This document shows, piece by piece, positions 16,177 to 24,720 of a stretch of 64,000 nt of DNA. The stretch comes from Bradyrhizobium sp. SZCCT0153 (GTDB taxonomy: Bacteria > Pseudomonadota > Alphaproteobacteria > Rhizobiales > Xanthobacteraceae), in the NCBI RefSeq assembly GCF_018129995.1, contig NZ_JAFCKS010000007.1, positions 1 through 64,000 of the forward strand, given 5' to 3'. Within the stretch, counting starts at the first letter, position 1, and the number at the start of each line of letters is the position of its first letter. The position numbers were made by a program, and so were the translations under genes. The notes beneath the pieces are model-generated. The model had not been told where the DNA came from. It worked only from the letters and a program-made list of their open reading frames with translations, and did not search any database.

Positions 16177-17598
16177 CTATTCGCCGCGCAGGCGCTGGTC
16201 GTCCTGCACGCGGACGTGCTCCGCGCCGCGCGCGCCCGCGGGCGACAGCCGCAGCATGCTCAGCGCCGCGCCGCAGAGCGCGAAGCCGACGGCGGTGAGC
16301 AGCGCCATCTGCGTTCCCTCCAGCGGATAACGGCCGAGGAACAGCGCCACCAGCGCCGCACCCGTGGTCTGGCCGAGCAGTCGCGCCGTGCCCAGCATGC
16401 CGCTCGCGCCGCCGGCGCGCTCACGCGGGGCGGCGGCGATCATGGTGCGGTTGTTGGGGGTCTGGAACAGGCCGAAGCCGGCACCGGCCAGCGCCATCCG
16501 CCAGATCACGTCGAGCGGCGTCGGCGCCGCTGGCAGGAAGGCGAGCGCGCCAAGCCCGCAGGCGAAAAGCGTGAGCCCGATGCCGCCGAGCAGGCCGGCC
16601 GGATAATGCTCGACCAGGCGGCCGGCGAGGGGCGCTGCGAACGCCACCGCGATCGGCCATGGCGTGATCAACAGGCCCATATGCACCGCCGAATAGCCGA
16701 AGCGGCTCTGCAGGTAGAAGGGAATCGCGACGAAGGCCAGCATCTGCCCGCAGAACGAGGCGATCGAGGTCGCAATCGACAGTGCGAACACCGGGATGCG
16801 CAAGAGGTCGACCGGCAGCAGCGGCGACTTCATGTGGGTTTCGCGGTAGATCAGCAGCGCGCCGGCGACGAGAGCGATGGCGAACTGCACGAGGCAGGTG
16901 GCGGCGGCCTCGCCGTGCCCGACGCTGTCGACCGCGGCGATGCCGACGCCGAAGGTGATGGCGGACAGCCCCGCGCTTTGCCAGTCGAAGGAACGGCTCG
17001 CGGGCGTGGTGTGCGGCAGGCAGCGCAGGCCCAGCACCAGCGTCACCGCACCGAGCGGCACGTTGATGGCGAACAACCAGGGCCAGCTTCCGACCGCGAG
17101 GATGCCGGCGGCGAGCGTCGGGCCGATCGCGGCCGAGAAGGCGACGACGAGCGCGTTAAGCCCGATGCCGCGGCCGAGCTGGCTGCGCGGATAGGTGAAG
17201 CGCACCAGGGCCGAGTTGACGCTCATGATGCCGGCCGCGCCAAAGCCCTGGATGATGCGGGCGATCGTCAGCAGCGGCAGCGTATGCGCCAGCGCGCAAA
17301 ATGCCGATGCCAGCGTGAACAGTGCAAGCCCGACCAGATAGACACGGCGATAGCCGACGATCTCGCCGAGCGAGGCGAGCGGCAAGAGCGAGATCGTGAT
17401 CGCGAGCTGGTAGCCGTTGACGATCCAGATCGAGATAGCTGGGCTCGCGTCGAGGTCGGCCGCGATCGTCGGCAGCGCGACGTTGGCGATGGCGCTGTCG
17501 ACGACGGCCATGATGATGCCGAGCGCAATGGTCAGCACCGCTCGGTTCCGCTGCGGCTGCGGCAGGCCGTCGGCATGCTCGATCGTAGTTGACGACAT
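16177..17598 (-). CDS. MFS drug transporter, DHA2 (EmrB/QacA) family
   Basis: A 473-residue inner-membrane proton antiporter with about 14 hydrophobic segments, the DHA2 layout. Motif D1 region: IIMAVVDSAIANVALPTIAADL in the first helix. Motif A-like loop: LASLGEIVGYRRVYLVGLALF. Motif C-like segment: ARIIQGFGAAGIMSVNSALVRF. Such pumps export hydrophobic drugs or metabolites, often with a membrane-fusion partner, and none is encoded nearby. The substrate cannot be told. It starts at the ATG preceded by a short intergenic region after the cytochrome c gene. Confidence 0.92.
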   Translation of the reverse strand: MSSTTIEHADGLPQPQRNRAVLTIALGIIMAVVDSAIANVALPTIAADLDASPAISIWIVNGYQLAITISLLPLASLGEIVGYRRVYLVGLALFTLASAFCALAHTLPLLTIARIIQGFGAAGIMSVNSALVRFTYPRSQLGRGIGLNALVVAFSAAIGPTLAAGILAVGSWPWLFAINVPLGAVTLVLGLRCLPHTTPASRSFDWQSAGLSAITFGVGIAAVDSVGHGEAAATCLVQFAIALVAGALLIYRETHMKSPLLPVDLLRIPVFALSIATSIASFCGQMLAFVAIPFYLQSRFGYSAVHMGLLITPWPIAVAFAAPLAGRLVEHYPAGLLGGIGLTLFACGLGALAFLPAAPTPLDVIWRMALAGAGFGLFQTPNNRTMIAAAPRERAGGASGMLGTARLLGQTTGAALVALFLGRYPLEGTQMALLTAVGFALCGAALSMLRLSPAGARGAEHVRVQDDQRLRGE

Positions 17599-17677
17599 GG
17601 CAAACGTGTTCGGTTGAGGCGCGGTTGCTCGTCCGCAACTTGGTCCGACCCGGGATGGTTCCAGCCAAAGCCGACGG

Positions 17678-18025
17678 CTATTTCGGCTTCTGCGGCTCCT
17701 GAATCGCTCTGAGATAGTTTACCACGGCCTCGGCGTCGTCGCGGCCGAATCGAAACGTCGGCATGAAGCGGTGGATGCTGCTGTAGCCGTCCTGAAGGCG
17801 CTGCATGAAATCGGGATCGTAGAGCTTGTTCTCGCCGAGGCGGCGAAACGGCGGCGCCACCTTGTTTGGGCTCGTGCCGGTCCTGCCGACCGCGTGGCAC
17901 TGCGAGCACATCCGCTGCAACAGTGCTTCAGCGTGCCGCTGCTCAATGTTCTCGAAGTTCTTGGCTTGACCATCGGCGCTCCATAGCACGCCAACGGCCA
18001 GCAGAACCGGCGTGAACCTCTTCAT
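17678..18025 (-). CDS. Small periplasmic c-type cytochrome
   Basis: A 115-residue class I cytochrome c. The signal peptide MKRFTPVLLAVGVLWSADGQA is followed by the haem attachment motif CSQCH (near residue 40) and a likely axial methionine in HRFMPTFRFGRDDAEAVVNYL, the usual MP(x)F signature before the last helix. It would carry electrons in the periplasm, with partner unknown. The gene lies 13 bp after a small membrane-protein gene in the same direction, so the two are probably one transcript. Confidence 0.9.
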   Translation of the reverse strand: MKRFTPVLLAVGVLWSADGQAKNFENIEQRHAEALLQRMCSQCHAVGRTGTSPNKVAPPFRRLGENKLYDPDFMQRLQDGYSSIHRFMPTFRFGRDDAEAVVNYLRAIQEPQKPK

Positions 18026-18038
18026 CGAGCATTCCCCG

Positions 18039-18203
18039 TCATTCCCAGCGCAAGTCTGCCTTGCCCCAGACGTAGAATGCGACCAAGGCGATCGTTACTG
18101 CTATCGAGAAGATCAGGATGCGGCGATCCCAATCGATCCTCTCGTTCTCACCCCTTCTGAGAGTGAGAGCCGTGAACAGGGCCTTCATGGCAAATCGGCG
18201 CAT
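18039..18203 (-). CDS. Small single-span membrane protein (54 aa)
   Basis: The 54-residue frame MRRFAMKALFTALTLRRGENERIDWDRRI... has one clear membrane span, ILIFSIAVTIALVAFYVWGKA, and a short polar end. GAGG sits 6 nt before ATG 18203. An internal ATG (MKALF) is a second option. It is immediately upstream of the cytochrome c gene and might help insert or tether it, which is inference. I do not recognise a named family. Confidence 0.65.
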   Translation of the reverse strand: MRRFAMKALFTALTLRRGENERIDWDRRILIFSIAVTIALVAFYVWGKADLRWE

Positions 18204-18278
18204 CGGGAGCCTCGCGACGGCCGCAGGATGCCACGCCCGACGCAAGCGGGCTTGACGCAGCTCAAGGGCGGGCGCGCC

Positions 18279-19304
18279 TTACACCGGCGGCGGATTGCGG
18301 TCGGAGAAAGTCCCCCGCTGGTGCCAGTAGGGGTAGGGCAGCGTCACCTTGCTGGCGACATCGAGCTTGGCGATCTGATCCTTGGTCAGCGACCAGCCGA
18401 TCGCGCCGAGGTTTTCGCGCAGCTGTGTCTCGTTGCGCGCGCCGATGATCAGCGTCGAGACGGTCGGACGCTGGAGCAGCCAGTTCAGCGCGATCTGCGA
18501 GACACTCTTGCCCGTCTCCTTCGCGATCTCGTCGATCGCATCGACGACGCGGTAGACATGCTCGTCCGGCACCGGCGGGCCGAAGTCGGCGGTCTTGGGC
18601 AGGCGGCTCACCTCGGGCTTCGGCTGGCCCCGGCGGATTTTTCCGGTGAGGCGGCCCCATCCGAGCGGCGACCAGACCACCGCCCCCAACCCCTGGTCGA
18701 GGCCGAGCGGCATCAGCTCCCATTCATAGTCGCGCCCGATCAATGAATAGTAGGTCTGGTTGGCAACGTAGCGCGGAAAACCGTGCTTGTCGGCGACTGA
18801 GAGCGACTTCATCAGGTGCCAGCCCGAAAAATTCGAGACGCCGACATAGCGGATCTTGCCGGCGCGCACGAGCACGTCGAGGGTCGCGAGCACCTCTTCA
18901 GGCGGGGTGAAGGCGTCGAAGCCGTGAAGCTGGAACAGGTCGATGTAATCGGTGCCGAGCCGGGCGAGCGAAGCATCGATGGCCGCGAGCAGATGCTGCC
19001 GTGACGATCCGATGTCGTTGGGGCCGTCGCCGAAGCGGAAGGTTGCCTTGGTCGAGACCAAAATCTTGTCGCGGCGGCCCTTTATGGCCTCGCCGAGAAC
19101 ACGCTCGGACTCGCCGAGCGAATAGACGTCGGCGGTGTCGAACATCGACACGCCGGCCTCGAGGCAGATATCGAGAAGGCGGCGCGCTTCGGTCGCGTCG
19201 GTCGTCCCCCACGCAGCAAGGCGGCCCACGCCGCCGAAAGTGCCTGTTCCCAAGCTCAAGGCGGGCACCATGAGGCCTGAGCGGCCCAAGCGTCGGTATT
19301 CCAT
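18279..19304 (-). CDS. Aldo/keto reductase
   Basis: An NAD(P)H-dependent TIM-barrel oxidoreductase of 341 residues. The catalytic tetrad is visible: Asp and Tyr in FDTADVYSLGESERVLGEAI, Lys in ILVSTKATF, and His in IDLFQLHGFD. The late segment VSTLIIGARNETQLRENLGAIGWSLT is the cofactor phosphate site. The subtype resembles YajO/YghZ-like aldehyde and sugar reductases, and the substrate is not determined. The start MEYRRLGRSGLMVP matches the family, so upstream in-frame codons are excluded. Confidence 0.93.
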   Translation of the reverse strand: MEYRRLGRSGLMVPALSLGTGTFGGVGRLAAWGTTDATEARRLLDICLEAGVSMFDTADVYSLGESERVLGEAIKGRRDKILVSTKATFRFGDGPNDIGSSRQHLLAAIDASLARLGTDYIDLFQLHGFDAFTPPEEVLATLDVLVRAGKIRYVGVSNFSGWHLMKSLSVADKHGFPRYVANQTYYSLIGRDYEWELMPLGLDQGLGAVVWSPLGWGRLTGKIRRGQPKPEVSRLPKTADFGPPVPDEHVYRVVDAIDEIAKETGKSVSQIALNWLLQRPTVSTLIIGARNETQLRENLGAIGWSLTKDQIAKLDVASKVTLPYPYWHQRGTFSDRNPPPV

Positions 19305-19420
19305 CGATATGCTCCTCGGCTGGCCGCTGATGGATCCCTGCAGCCTTGGTCCTCGATGGTAGTGCAAGCACGCGCCGTGTCCTACGCCGCGCTCACATAC
19401 CGGCCTTGCTTGGAAACGGC

Positions 19421-19615
19421 CTAGTCATGCAGGCGCATGTCCTCGACGACTGCGTCGGTCAGGCGCGCGCTGATCGTCGTCGCCGAAAGCTGAGCGACGC
19501 CTCTTGTTGCAGACGAGGGAAGGCAGACGGCCTCGCCGTCACGCGCCTGCCGCGGCAGGAGCGTCAGGCCCCAGCCCAGCACGACCAGCACCCTCCGATC
19601 CGCCTGTCGTGACAT
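19421..19615 (-). CDS. Possible small protein (64 aa)
   Basis: A 64-residue frame (MSRQADRRVLVVLGWGLTLL...ISARLTDAVVEDMRLHD) has GAGGA 5 nt before ATG and codon use like its neighbours. No domain or membrane span is certain, and I do not recognise it. It lies between the AraC regulator and the aldo/keto reductase, all on the minus strand. It could be a chance frame. Confidence 0.4.
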   Translation of the reverse strand: MSRQADRRVLVVLGWGLTLLPRQARDGEAVCLPSSATRGVAQLSATTISARLTDAVVEDMRLHD

Positions 19616-19723
19616 GAGTCCTCATGTGCGCCAGCCTGATGCCGGCGGGACGATCTGACAATCTGGATTGCCGAGCATCGCCTTCGCCCGAGGCGAAGGC
19701 TCGGACCGATGCCTGTCTTGATA

Positions 19724-20680
19724 TCAATGCCGCAATTGACTCTGCCGGAAGTCGCGCGGGGACATCCCGAAATGCTCGCGGAAGACCCGGCCGAAATGCG
19801 AGAGGTCGTTGAAGCCCCAGGCGAAGGCGATCTCGCTGATGTGGCGGTGGGCGAGCACGGGGGTGGCGAGGTCGCGCCTGCATTGAGCAAGACGCTCACC
19901 GAGGACATAGCGCTGGAACGAGGTGTCCTCGTCGGCGAGGAGATCGTTCACGTAGCGGGAGGACATGCCGAGCGCCACTGCGGTATCGGACAGCGAGAGG
20001 TCGGGATCGGCAAGGTGAGCCCGGATATGCGCCTTCAGCCGGTAGAGCAGGGCGGAGCGATGCGTCGAGGACGGCAGCGGCGTCCTGCCCAGCCGTTCGC
20101 CCAGTGCCATGGCGAGGACATCGACGGCCTGTTCCGACAGAGCGGCGGCGTGGAGCGGATCGATCTGATCCGCGCTCTGGCACAGCCGGGCGATGAAGTC
20201 GTAGGCGATCCTCTGCAGCGGCGAATCTGGTCCGAAAGAGCTGGCGGTAAGGGCTTCGGTCGCGCCGAGCCGGCGCTGCAGCATCTCGCGCGGCACCTTG
20301 AAGATGGTCTGCGAAAATGTGCCGTTGAACTTCAGCTCATAGGGCCGGGTCGTGTCGTAGAGCGCGAACTCGCCGGGGTGGATCACGGTCTCGCGGCCGT
20401 CCTGCACCACGCCGCCGTCACCGCGATTGCCGAGCGCGACCAGCACGAAATCCTGATCCGAGCGCGCGATGCGCGAGGGCGTGCGAAATACATGCTGACG
20501 GTCCGAGCAGACCTCCGAGCATACAGCCTTGCCGAGCGGAGCCTGCGTGACCGAGCCGCGAAAGGCGCTGCCGAGGTCGGACTTGCAGTCCAGCCCGACG
20601 AAGACGTCGCAGACGATATCCTGCCAGAGCGCAAGCCGCCGGTGGCCGGGGCTGTCGTCCGTGGTGAACTGGATTGGCAT
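19724..20680 (-). CDS. AraC-family regulator of the aldoxime-nitrile genes
   Basis: A 318-residue transcription factor. Residues about 1-190 form an AraC-binding-like domain of the type starting FTTDDSPGHRRLALWQDIVCDVFVGLD. The C-terminal 100 residues hold two helix-turn-helix motifs (LSLSDTAVALGMSSRYVNDLLADED and HISEIAFAWGFNDLSHFGRVFREHFGMSPRDFR). It is divergent from the nitrilase/aldoxime dehydratase pair across about 200 bp, so it probably activates them in response to an aldoxime, nitrile or acid, as described for OxdR/NitR-type regulators. ATG at 20680 has GGGAGG upstream. Confidence 0.92.
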   Translation of the reverse strand: MPIQFTTDDSPGHRRLALWQDIVCDVFVGLDCKSDLGSAFRGSVTQAPLGKAVCSEVCSDRQHVFRTPSRIARSDQDFVLVALGNRGDGGVVQDGRETVIHPGEFALYDTTRPYELKFNGTFSQTIFKVPREMLQRRLGATEALTASSFGPDSPLQRIAYDFIARLCQSADQIDPLHAAALSEQAVDVLAMALGERLGRTPLPSSTHRSALLYRLKAHIRAHLADPDLSLSDTAVALGMSSRYVNDLLADEDTSFQRYVLGERLAQCRRDLATPVLAHRHISEIAFAWGFNDLSHFGRVFREHFGMSPRDFRQSQLRH

Positions 20681-20877
20681 CTGGAGAGCCTCCCTTTCAC
20701 ATCCCGCAAAATCGCGTGTTGGCGCAGCTCCGACCCAACCGGAGGCAAATCCCGTACCGGGCCGCGATCCCGTCCGGTCGAGTTTTCGTTCCGCGGCGGT
20801 CGAGCGCCCGGCCGCCGGGCTTGGCCAAATAGACTGCATCGGACGTGGCTTCCGATCAACCGGCAATGGAGGCGGCA

Positions 20878-21894
20878 ATGGGCATCGAACATCCGAAATA
20901 CAAGGTCGCAGTGGTGCAGGCGGCGCCCGCCTGGCTCGATCTCGACGCCTCGATCGACAAGTCGATCGCCCTGATCAGGGACGCCGCCGAGAAGGGCGCC
21001 AAGCTGATCGCCTTTCCGGAAGCGTTCATCCCCGGTTACCCCTGGCACATCTGGATGGATTCGCCGGCCTGGGCGATCGGCCGCGGCTTCGTGCAGCGCT
21101 ATTTCGACAATTCGCTCTCCTACGACAGTCCGCAGGCCGAGCGGCTGCGCGATGCCGTGCGCAAGGCGAAGCTTACCGCCGTGATCGGCCTTTCCGAACG
21201 CGATGGCGGCAGCCTTTACCTGGCGCAATGGCTGATCGGGCCGGACGGCGAGACCATCGCAAAGCGCCGCAAGCTGCGGCCGACCCATGCCGAGCGCACC
21301 GTCTATGGCGAGGGTGACGGCAGCGATCTTGCCGTGCATGCGCGGCCCGACATCGGTCGCATCGGCGCGCTCTGCTGCTGGGAGCACCTCCAGCCGCTGT
21401 CGAAATACGCGATGTATGCGCAAAACGAGCAGGTGCATGTCGCGGCCTGGCCGAGCTTCTCGCTCTACGATCCCTTCGCGCCGGCGCTCGGCGCTGAGGT
21501 CAACAACGCCGCTTCGCGTGTCTACGCGGTGGAAGGCTCCTGCTTCGTGCTCGCGCCTTGCGCGACAGTCTCGCAAGCGATGATCGACGAACTCTGTGAT
21601 CGGCCGGACAAGCACGCGCTGCTGCATGCCGGTGGCGGCTTTGCTGCGATCTACGGCCCCGACGGCAGCCAGATCGGCGACAAGCTCGCGCCGGACCAGG
21701 AAGGGCTGTTGATCGCCGAGATCGATCTCGGCGCCATCGGCGTCGCCAAGAACGCCGCCGATCCTGCCGGGCATTATTCCCGGCCCGACGTGACGCGGCT
21801 GCTGCTCAACAAGAAGCGGTACCAGCGCGTCGAGCAGTTCGCGCTGCCGGTCGACACCGTCGAGCCCGCGGACATCGGCGCAGCGGCGAGCTGA
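20878..21894 (+). CDS. Nitrilase
   Basis: A carbon-nitrogen hydrolase of 338 residues that converts nitriles directly to carboxylic acids and ammonia. The catalytic triad is readable: Glu48 in FPEAFIPGYPWHIW, Lys132 in RRKLRPTHAER, and Cys167 in ALCCWEHLQPL. The true-nitrilase signatures (the CWEH context and the long PGYPWHIW loop) argue against a plain amidase. ATG at 20878 has GGAGG 8 nt upstream. The aldoxime dehydratase gene starts 11 bp after its stop, so the pair would turn aldoximes into acids via nitriles. Confidence 0.94.
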   Translation: MGIEHPKYKVAVVQAAPAWLDLDASIDKSIALIRDAAEKGAKLIAFPEAFIPGYPWHIWMDSPAWAIGRGFVQRYFDNSLSYDSPQAERLRDAVRKAKLTAVIGLSERDGGSLYLAQWLIGPDGETIAKRRKLRPTHAERTVYGEGDGSDLAVHARPDIGRIGALCCWEHLQPLSKYAMYAQNEQVHVAAWPSFSLYDPFAPALGAEVNNAASRVYAVEGSCFVLAPCATVSQAMIDELCDRPDKHALLHAGGGFAAIYGPDGSQIGDKLAPDQEGLLIAEIDLGAIGVAKNAADPAGHYSRPDVTRLLLNKKRYQRVEQFALPVDTVEPADIGAAAS

Positions 21895-21905
21895 GAGGGT
21901 TGATC

Positions 21906-22946
21906 ATGGAATCCGCAATTCCCCTGCATCTCGAGACTCAGCGCTCGCGCCACAAGCGGGTGCCGGACGATTATCAGCCGCCATACCCGTCGTTCGTGGC
22001 GCGCTACAAGCCCGCGGTCAGTCGTGTCGTCATGGCCTATTTCGGCGTGCAGTATCGCGGCGCCGCACCGGCGGCGGCGATGGAGGCGCTCGCTGAAATC
22101 GGCGGCCGGTTCGCCGGCGAGTGCGGTCCCTCGCATTGGGACCGCGCGCAATATCTCGACCACACCGGCCATGAGAACGTCGTCTCGGTGGCCTATTGGG
22201 ACGACATCGCGCGTTTCGACGCCTGGTTCGAACCGGGGCGTGAGGCCTGGACCGCAAGGCAGCGCGAGGGCGTCGGCACCTTCATCGAGGTGCTGCGTCC
22301 CGCACTGGCGCGGCACGAGACGCTGTTCTCCTCGCTCGGCCGGCCCGAAGGCGTGGCAGTCATCGCCGACGGCATGAGCGGCGAGGTGCAGGAGCACGCC
22401 TATTGGGGCGGCATGCGTGACCGCATCCCGCTGTCGCAAACCGATGCGCTGGCGCCCGGCGGTGCTCCGGAGCTGGTCCGCGATGGCGCGCGGCTGCGGG
22501 TGAAGGCTCACGACAATCTCTGCCTGATCCGCTCCGGGCAGGACTGGAGTGACACCGAGGCCTCCGAGCGAAAGCTCTATCTCGACGACGTCGAGCCGGT
22601 GCTGCGCGAGGGCATGGATTTTCTGAGCGACGACGGGCTCGGCATCGGCTGCTATGCCAACCGCTACATGCGCGTGCTCGCGGCCGAGGGCAGCGCGAGC
22701 GAAAAATCCTACGGCCAGAGCTGGTGGAAGAGTCTCGCCGCCCTGGAGCGCTGGGCAGAGTCGCATCCGACCCATGTCAGGATCTTCGGCGCGGCGATGA
22801 AGTACCTCTCGACGCTCGGACCCTCGGCAAAGCTGAGGCTCTATCACGAGGTCACGGTGGCGGCCGCGGACGAGCAGTTCTTCGAATATCTGAACTGTCA
22901 CCCGAAGACCGGCATGCTGGCGGCGGTCGAAACGGTCGGCGCCTAG
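21906..22946 (+). CDS. Haem aldoxime dehydratase (phenylacetaldoxime dehydratase family)
   Basis: A 346-residue enzyme that dehydrates aldoximes to nitriles on a ferrous haem. The family is recognised from PPYPSFVARY, FGVQYRG, CGPSHWDRAQYLDHTGHENVVSVAYW and CLIRSGQDWSD, in which Ser210 is the likely counterpart of the active-site serine. The haem-ligand and distal histidines are probably among ESHPTHVRIFG (His287/290) and LRLYHEVTV (His314). Exact roles are inferred by analogy with OxdRE/OxdA. ATG at 21906 follows GAGAGGG. Its stop overlaps that of the convergent HAD gene by 4 nt (CTAG). Confidence 0.92.
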   Translation: MESAIPLHLETQRSRHKRVPDDYQPPYPSFVARYKPAVSRVVMAYFGVQYRGAAPAAAMEALAEIGGRFAGECGPSHWDRAQYLDHTGHENVVSVAYWDDIARFDAWFEPGREAWTARQREGVGTFIEVLRPALARHETLFSSLGRPEGVAVIADGMSGEVQEHAYWGGMRDRIPLSQTDALAPGGAPELVRDGARLRVKAHDNLCLIRSGQDWSDTEASERKLYLDDVEPVLREGMDFLSDDGLGIGCYANRYMRVLAAEGSASEKSYGQSWWKSLAALERWAESHPTHVRIFGAAMKYLSTLGPSAKLRLYHEVTVAAADEQFFEYLNCHPKTGMLAAVETVGA

Positions 22947-23581
22947 GCCACGCAATGGCCGAGCAGCTCGGGATGCGCGGCGCAGATGTGATGCGCGCCG
23001 GCGTCCCTCAGCTCGGCCTCGCTGCCATAGCCGTAGAGCACGCCGATCGCGGTCATGCCGTTGGTGCGAGCACCGACCACGTCATGGCTGCGGTCGCCGA
23101 TCATGATCGCCTGTTTCGGGTCGACCTCCGCCTCGTCGAGCGCGTAGCGCAGCAGGTCGCGCTTGTCGACGCGCGTCCCATCGAGCTCGGAGCCGAACAC
23201 GCGCTCGAAATAGGGCTTCAGGCCAAAATGATCGACGATGCGGGTGGCGTAGACCGCGGGCTTGCTGGTGGCCACGAACATGCGCGGCGTTGTCGTGGCC
23301 AGCGTTGCCAGAGTATCCGTGATGCCGGCATAGGCCTCGTTCTCGAACAGGCCGACATCGCTGAAGCGCTCGCGATAGAGCAGCAGCGCGCGGTCGGCGA
23401 GTTCCTCGCTGCCGGTGAGCTTTTGCAGGCTGGCATGCAGGGGCGGACCTATGCACCAGGTCAGCTCGTCCTCGTCCGGCACCGCGAGGTTCAGGCGCTC
23501 CAGGGCGTACTGGATCGAGCGGGTGATCCCGGGCTTGGGATTGGTCAACGTGCCGTCGAGATCGAAATAGATCGTAACCAT
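22943..23581 (-). CDS. HAD hydrolase, phosphoglycolate phosphatase-like
   Basis: A haloacid-dehalogenase-fold phosphatase of 212 residues. Motif I is IYFDLDGTLTNPKPG with the nucleophile and acid Asp pair. Motif II is MFVATSKPAVYA. Motif III Lys is in the KRDLLRYAL region, and motif IV is AIMIGDRSHDVVGA. The helical cap lies between motifs I and II. Relatives include Gph and pyrophosphatase PpaX, and the substrate is undetermined. The start MVTIYFDLDGTL is taken because the family begins within a few residues of motif I. Confidence 0.9.
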   Translation of the reverse strand: MVTIYFDLDGTLTNPKPGITRSIQYALERLNLAVPDEDELTWCIGPPLHASLQKLTGSEELADRALLLYRERFSDVGLFENEAYAGITDTLATLATTTPRMFVATSKPAVYATRIVDHFGLKPYFERVFGSELDGTRVDKRDLLRYALDEAEVDPKQAIMIGDRSHDVVGARTNGMTAIGVLYGYGSEAELRDAGAHHICAAHPELLGHCVA

Positions 23582-23826
23582 GTTGCCGTGCCTGTGTTGA
23601 TACCGCCGTCCGTTGTTTGACCTAAACGAGGCCACGGGCCAAGGCAACGCGCCAAGACAAGACGCAACAGCTCTCACGCCGAAATCCGCCCTACTGAGGT
23701 CGCTTACCGTTTAACGCTCGCTATTGGCGTGAGGGAAGCGTAGACTCGCGCCATCACCGCCCTTCCCATGGCATCCACCGGTGACTGAGGGTCACGAGCG
23801 CTCCCGCCGACTGAGCAGGAGCATGC

Positions 23827-23925
23827 ATGTCTCAATTTCGTCTGGCCGAATGGATCGTGCCGCCGGTGGTCGTTCCATTGTTTCTCCTGCTTCTGGTCGC
23901 CGCTGCGGCTGTCCTGCATGGATAG
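23827..23925 (+). CDS. Tiny membrane peptide (32 aa)
   Basis: A 32-residue frame, MSQFRLAEWIVPPVVVPLFL followed by a hydrophobic tail ending AVLHG, almost all of which is one transmembrane helix. AGGAG lies 5 nt before ATG 23827, a good ribosome binding site. Its stop codon overlaps the start of the next gene (ATGGATAG, 23918-23925), typical of translational coupling. I do not recognise a family. Confidence 0.6.
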   Translation: MSQFRLAEWIVPPVVVPLFLLLLVAAAAVLHG

Positions 23926-24187
23926 GAAAGGCGCCCGTGTGAGTGCGATTCTTGTCGCATTGACGCTCGGCACATTGTCGCAAGGCGCCACCGCGGCAGG
24001 ACCGGAATGCCGCGTGATCGAAAGCACGAGCGGCCGTCTCGCCTGCTACGACGCCGCGTTTCCTCCGAAGGAGAAAACGCCCGTTGCTGCGGAGAACGAG
24101 ACGTCCCGCGCCGCTTACAAGGACCCGTTCGTTGCGGAAGAGGCCAGAACCGCAGCGAAGCTGAAGAACATCTGCCGCGGCTGTTGA
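23918..24187 (+). CDS. Small secreted protein (89 aa)
   Basis: An 89-residue exported protein. After a short basic start (MDRKGARV) comes a signal core, SAILVALTLGTLSQGATAAG. The mature part begins PECRVIESTSGRLACYDAAFPP, a motif in which two cysteines could pair and which recurs in small alphaproteobacterial periplasmic proteins. The tail ends KLKNICRGC. It overlaps the preceding 32-residue frame by 8 nt. Function unknown. Confidence 0.7.
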   Translation: MDRKGARVSAILVALTLGTLSQGATAAGPECRVIESTSGRLACYDAAFPPKEKTPVAAENETSRAAYKDPFVAEEARTAAKLKNICRGC

Positions 24188-24234
24188 GGGGGGCTCATTC
24201 GCCGCGTTTTGCAGCCGGCCAAAGGAAGTTCCCC

Positions 24235-24477
24235 GTGGTCAGCGAAACAACTTATGTCGTGCAAGCCTTCAACCCCGGCAAGGGCGGAAATTTGAAGCCG
24301 GGATCTCCGATCGTCTGCAAGTCGGAAAGCGGCGCGCTGCGAACGGCCGAGAGACTGGCATTGATCAAACTCGCCGTCGTTGCGTTCTCGTCGAGCGGCG
24401 ATCCCGAAATGGGCGACTATGACGACGAGCCCAAGATATTATTCCGGAAGGGCGAGCTGCCGGCGTCCTTCGACTGA
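24235..24477 (+). CDS. Small conserved hypothetical protein (80 aa)
   Basis: An 80-residue frame from GTG 24235 with AAGGA 8 nt upstream: VSETTYVVQAFNPGKGGNLK, then SPIVCKSESGALRTAERLALIKLAVVAFSSSGDPEMGDYDDEPKILFRKGELP. The pattern of beta strand, helix with RTAERLA, then acidic loop and strand is that of small rhizobial proteins often seen as multiple paralogues. No named function. Longer in-frame extension upstream overlaps the preceding secreted protein and is rejected. Confidence 0.65.
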   Translation: MVSETTYVVQAFNPGKGGNLKPGSPIVCKSESGALRTAERLALIKLAVVAFSSSGDPEMGDYDDEPKILFRKGELPASFD

Positions 24478-24519
24478 GTTCGGGCTTGGGATCGAAACGA
24501 AATTTTCAGGAGAGGCCGG

Positions 24520-24720
24520 ATGAGCGAGCGACTTGAAACACTGAAGAAGGCCCGCGATCGCATGATCGAGGACAGGGACGCGCATGCGAAAGTGCTGGCC
24601 GCTCCCTTTGTGCGCGACACGGCCAAGCGAGCGCGCAACAAGTTCGTGGAGATCCAGGCGCTGATCGATGCGCTCGACCGCGCCATTCGCGGCGAAAGCC
24701 CGGTTCCAATCAAAAACTAG
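24520..24720 (+). CDS. Small helical protein (66 aa)
   Basis: A 66-residue, charged and almost fully helical protein (MSERLETLKKARDRMIEDRD...RNKFVEIQALIDALDRAIRGE), probably a short coiled coil. AGGAGAGG precedes the ATG. Function unknown. It is the last of four small plus-strand genes and abuts a broken TRAP-transporter gene on the other strand. Confidence 0.65.
   Translation: MSERLETLKKARDRMIEDRDAHAKVLAAPFVRDTAKRARNKFVEIQALIDALDRAIRGESPVPIKN

Noticed and set aside
16072..17592. Long plus-strand frame opposite the MFS gene at 16.2-17.6 kb
   Set aside because: Residue composition (Arg/Gly/Asp-rich) is that of an antisense shadow, and the MFS protein has clear helices and motifs.
18279..19304. 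Link of the aldo/keto reductase to the aldoxime-nitrile module
   Set aside because: A 64-residue frame and the AraC regulator lie between, and there is no sign of co-transcription or of a matching chemistry step.
20878..22946. Nitrile hydratase/amidase pathway partners for the aldoxime module
   Set aside because: No NHase alpha or beta subunits nearby. The amidase at 56.7 kb is far away and unrelated by position.
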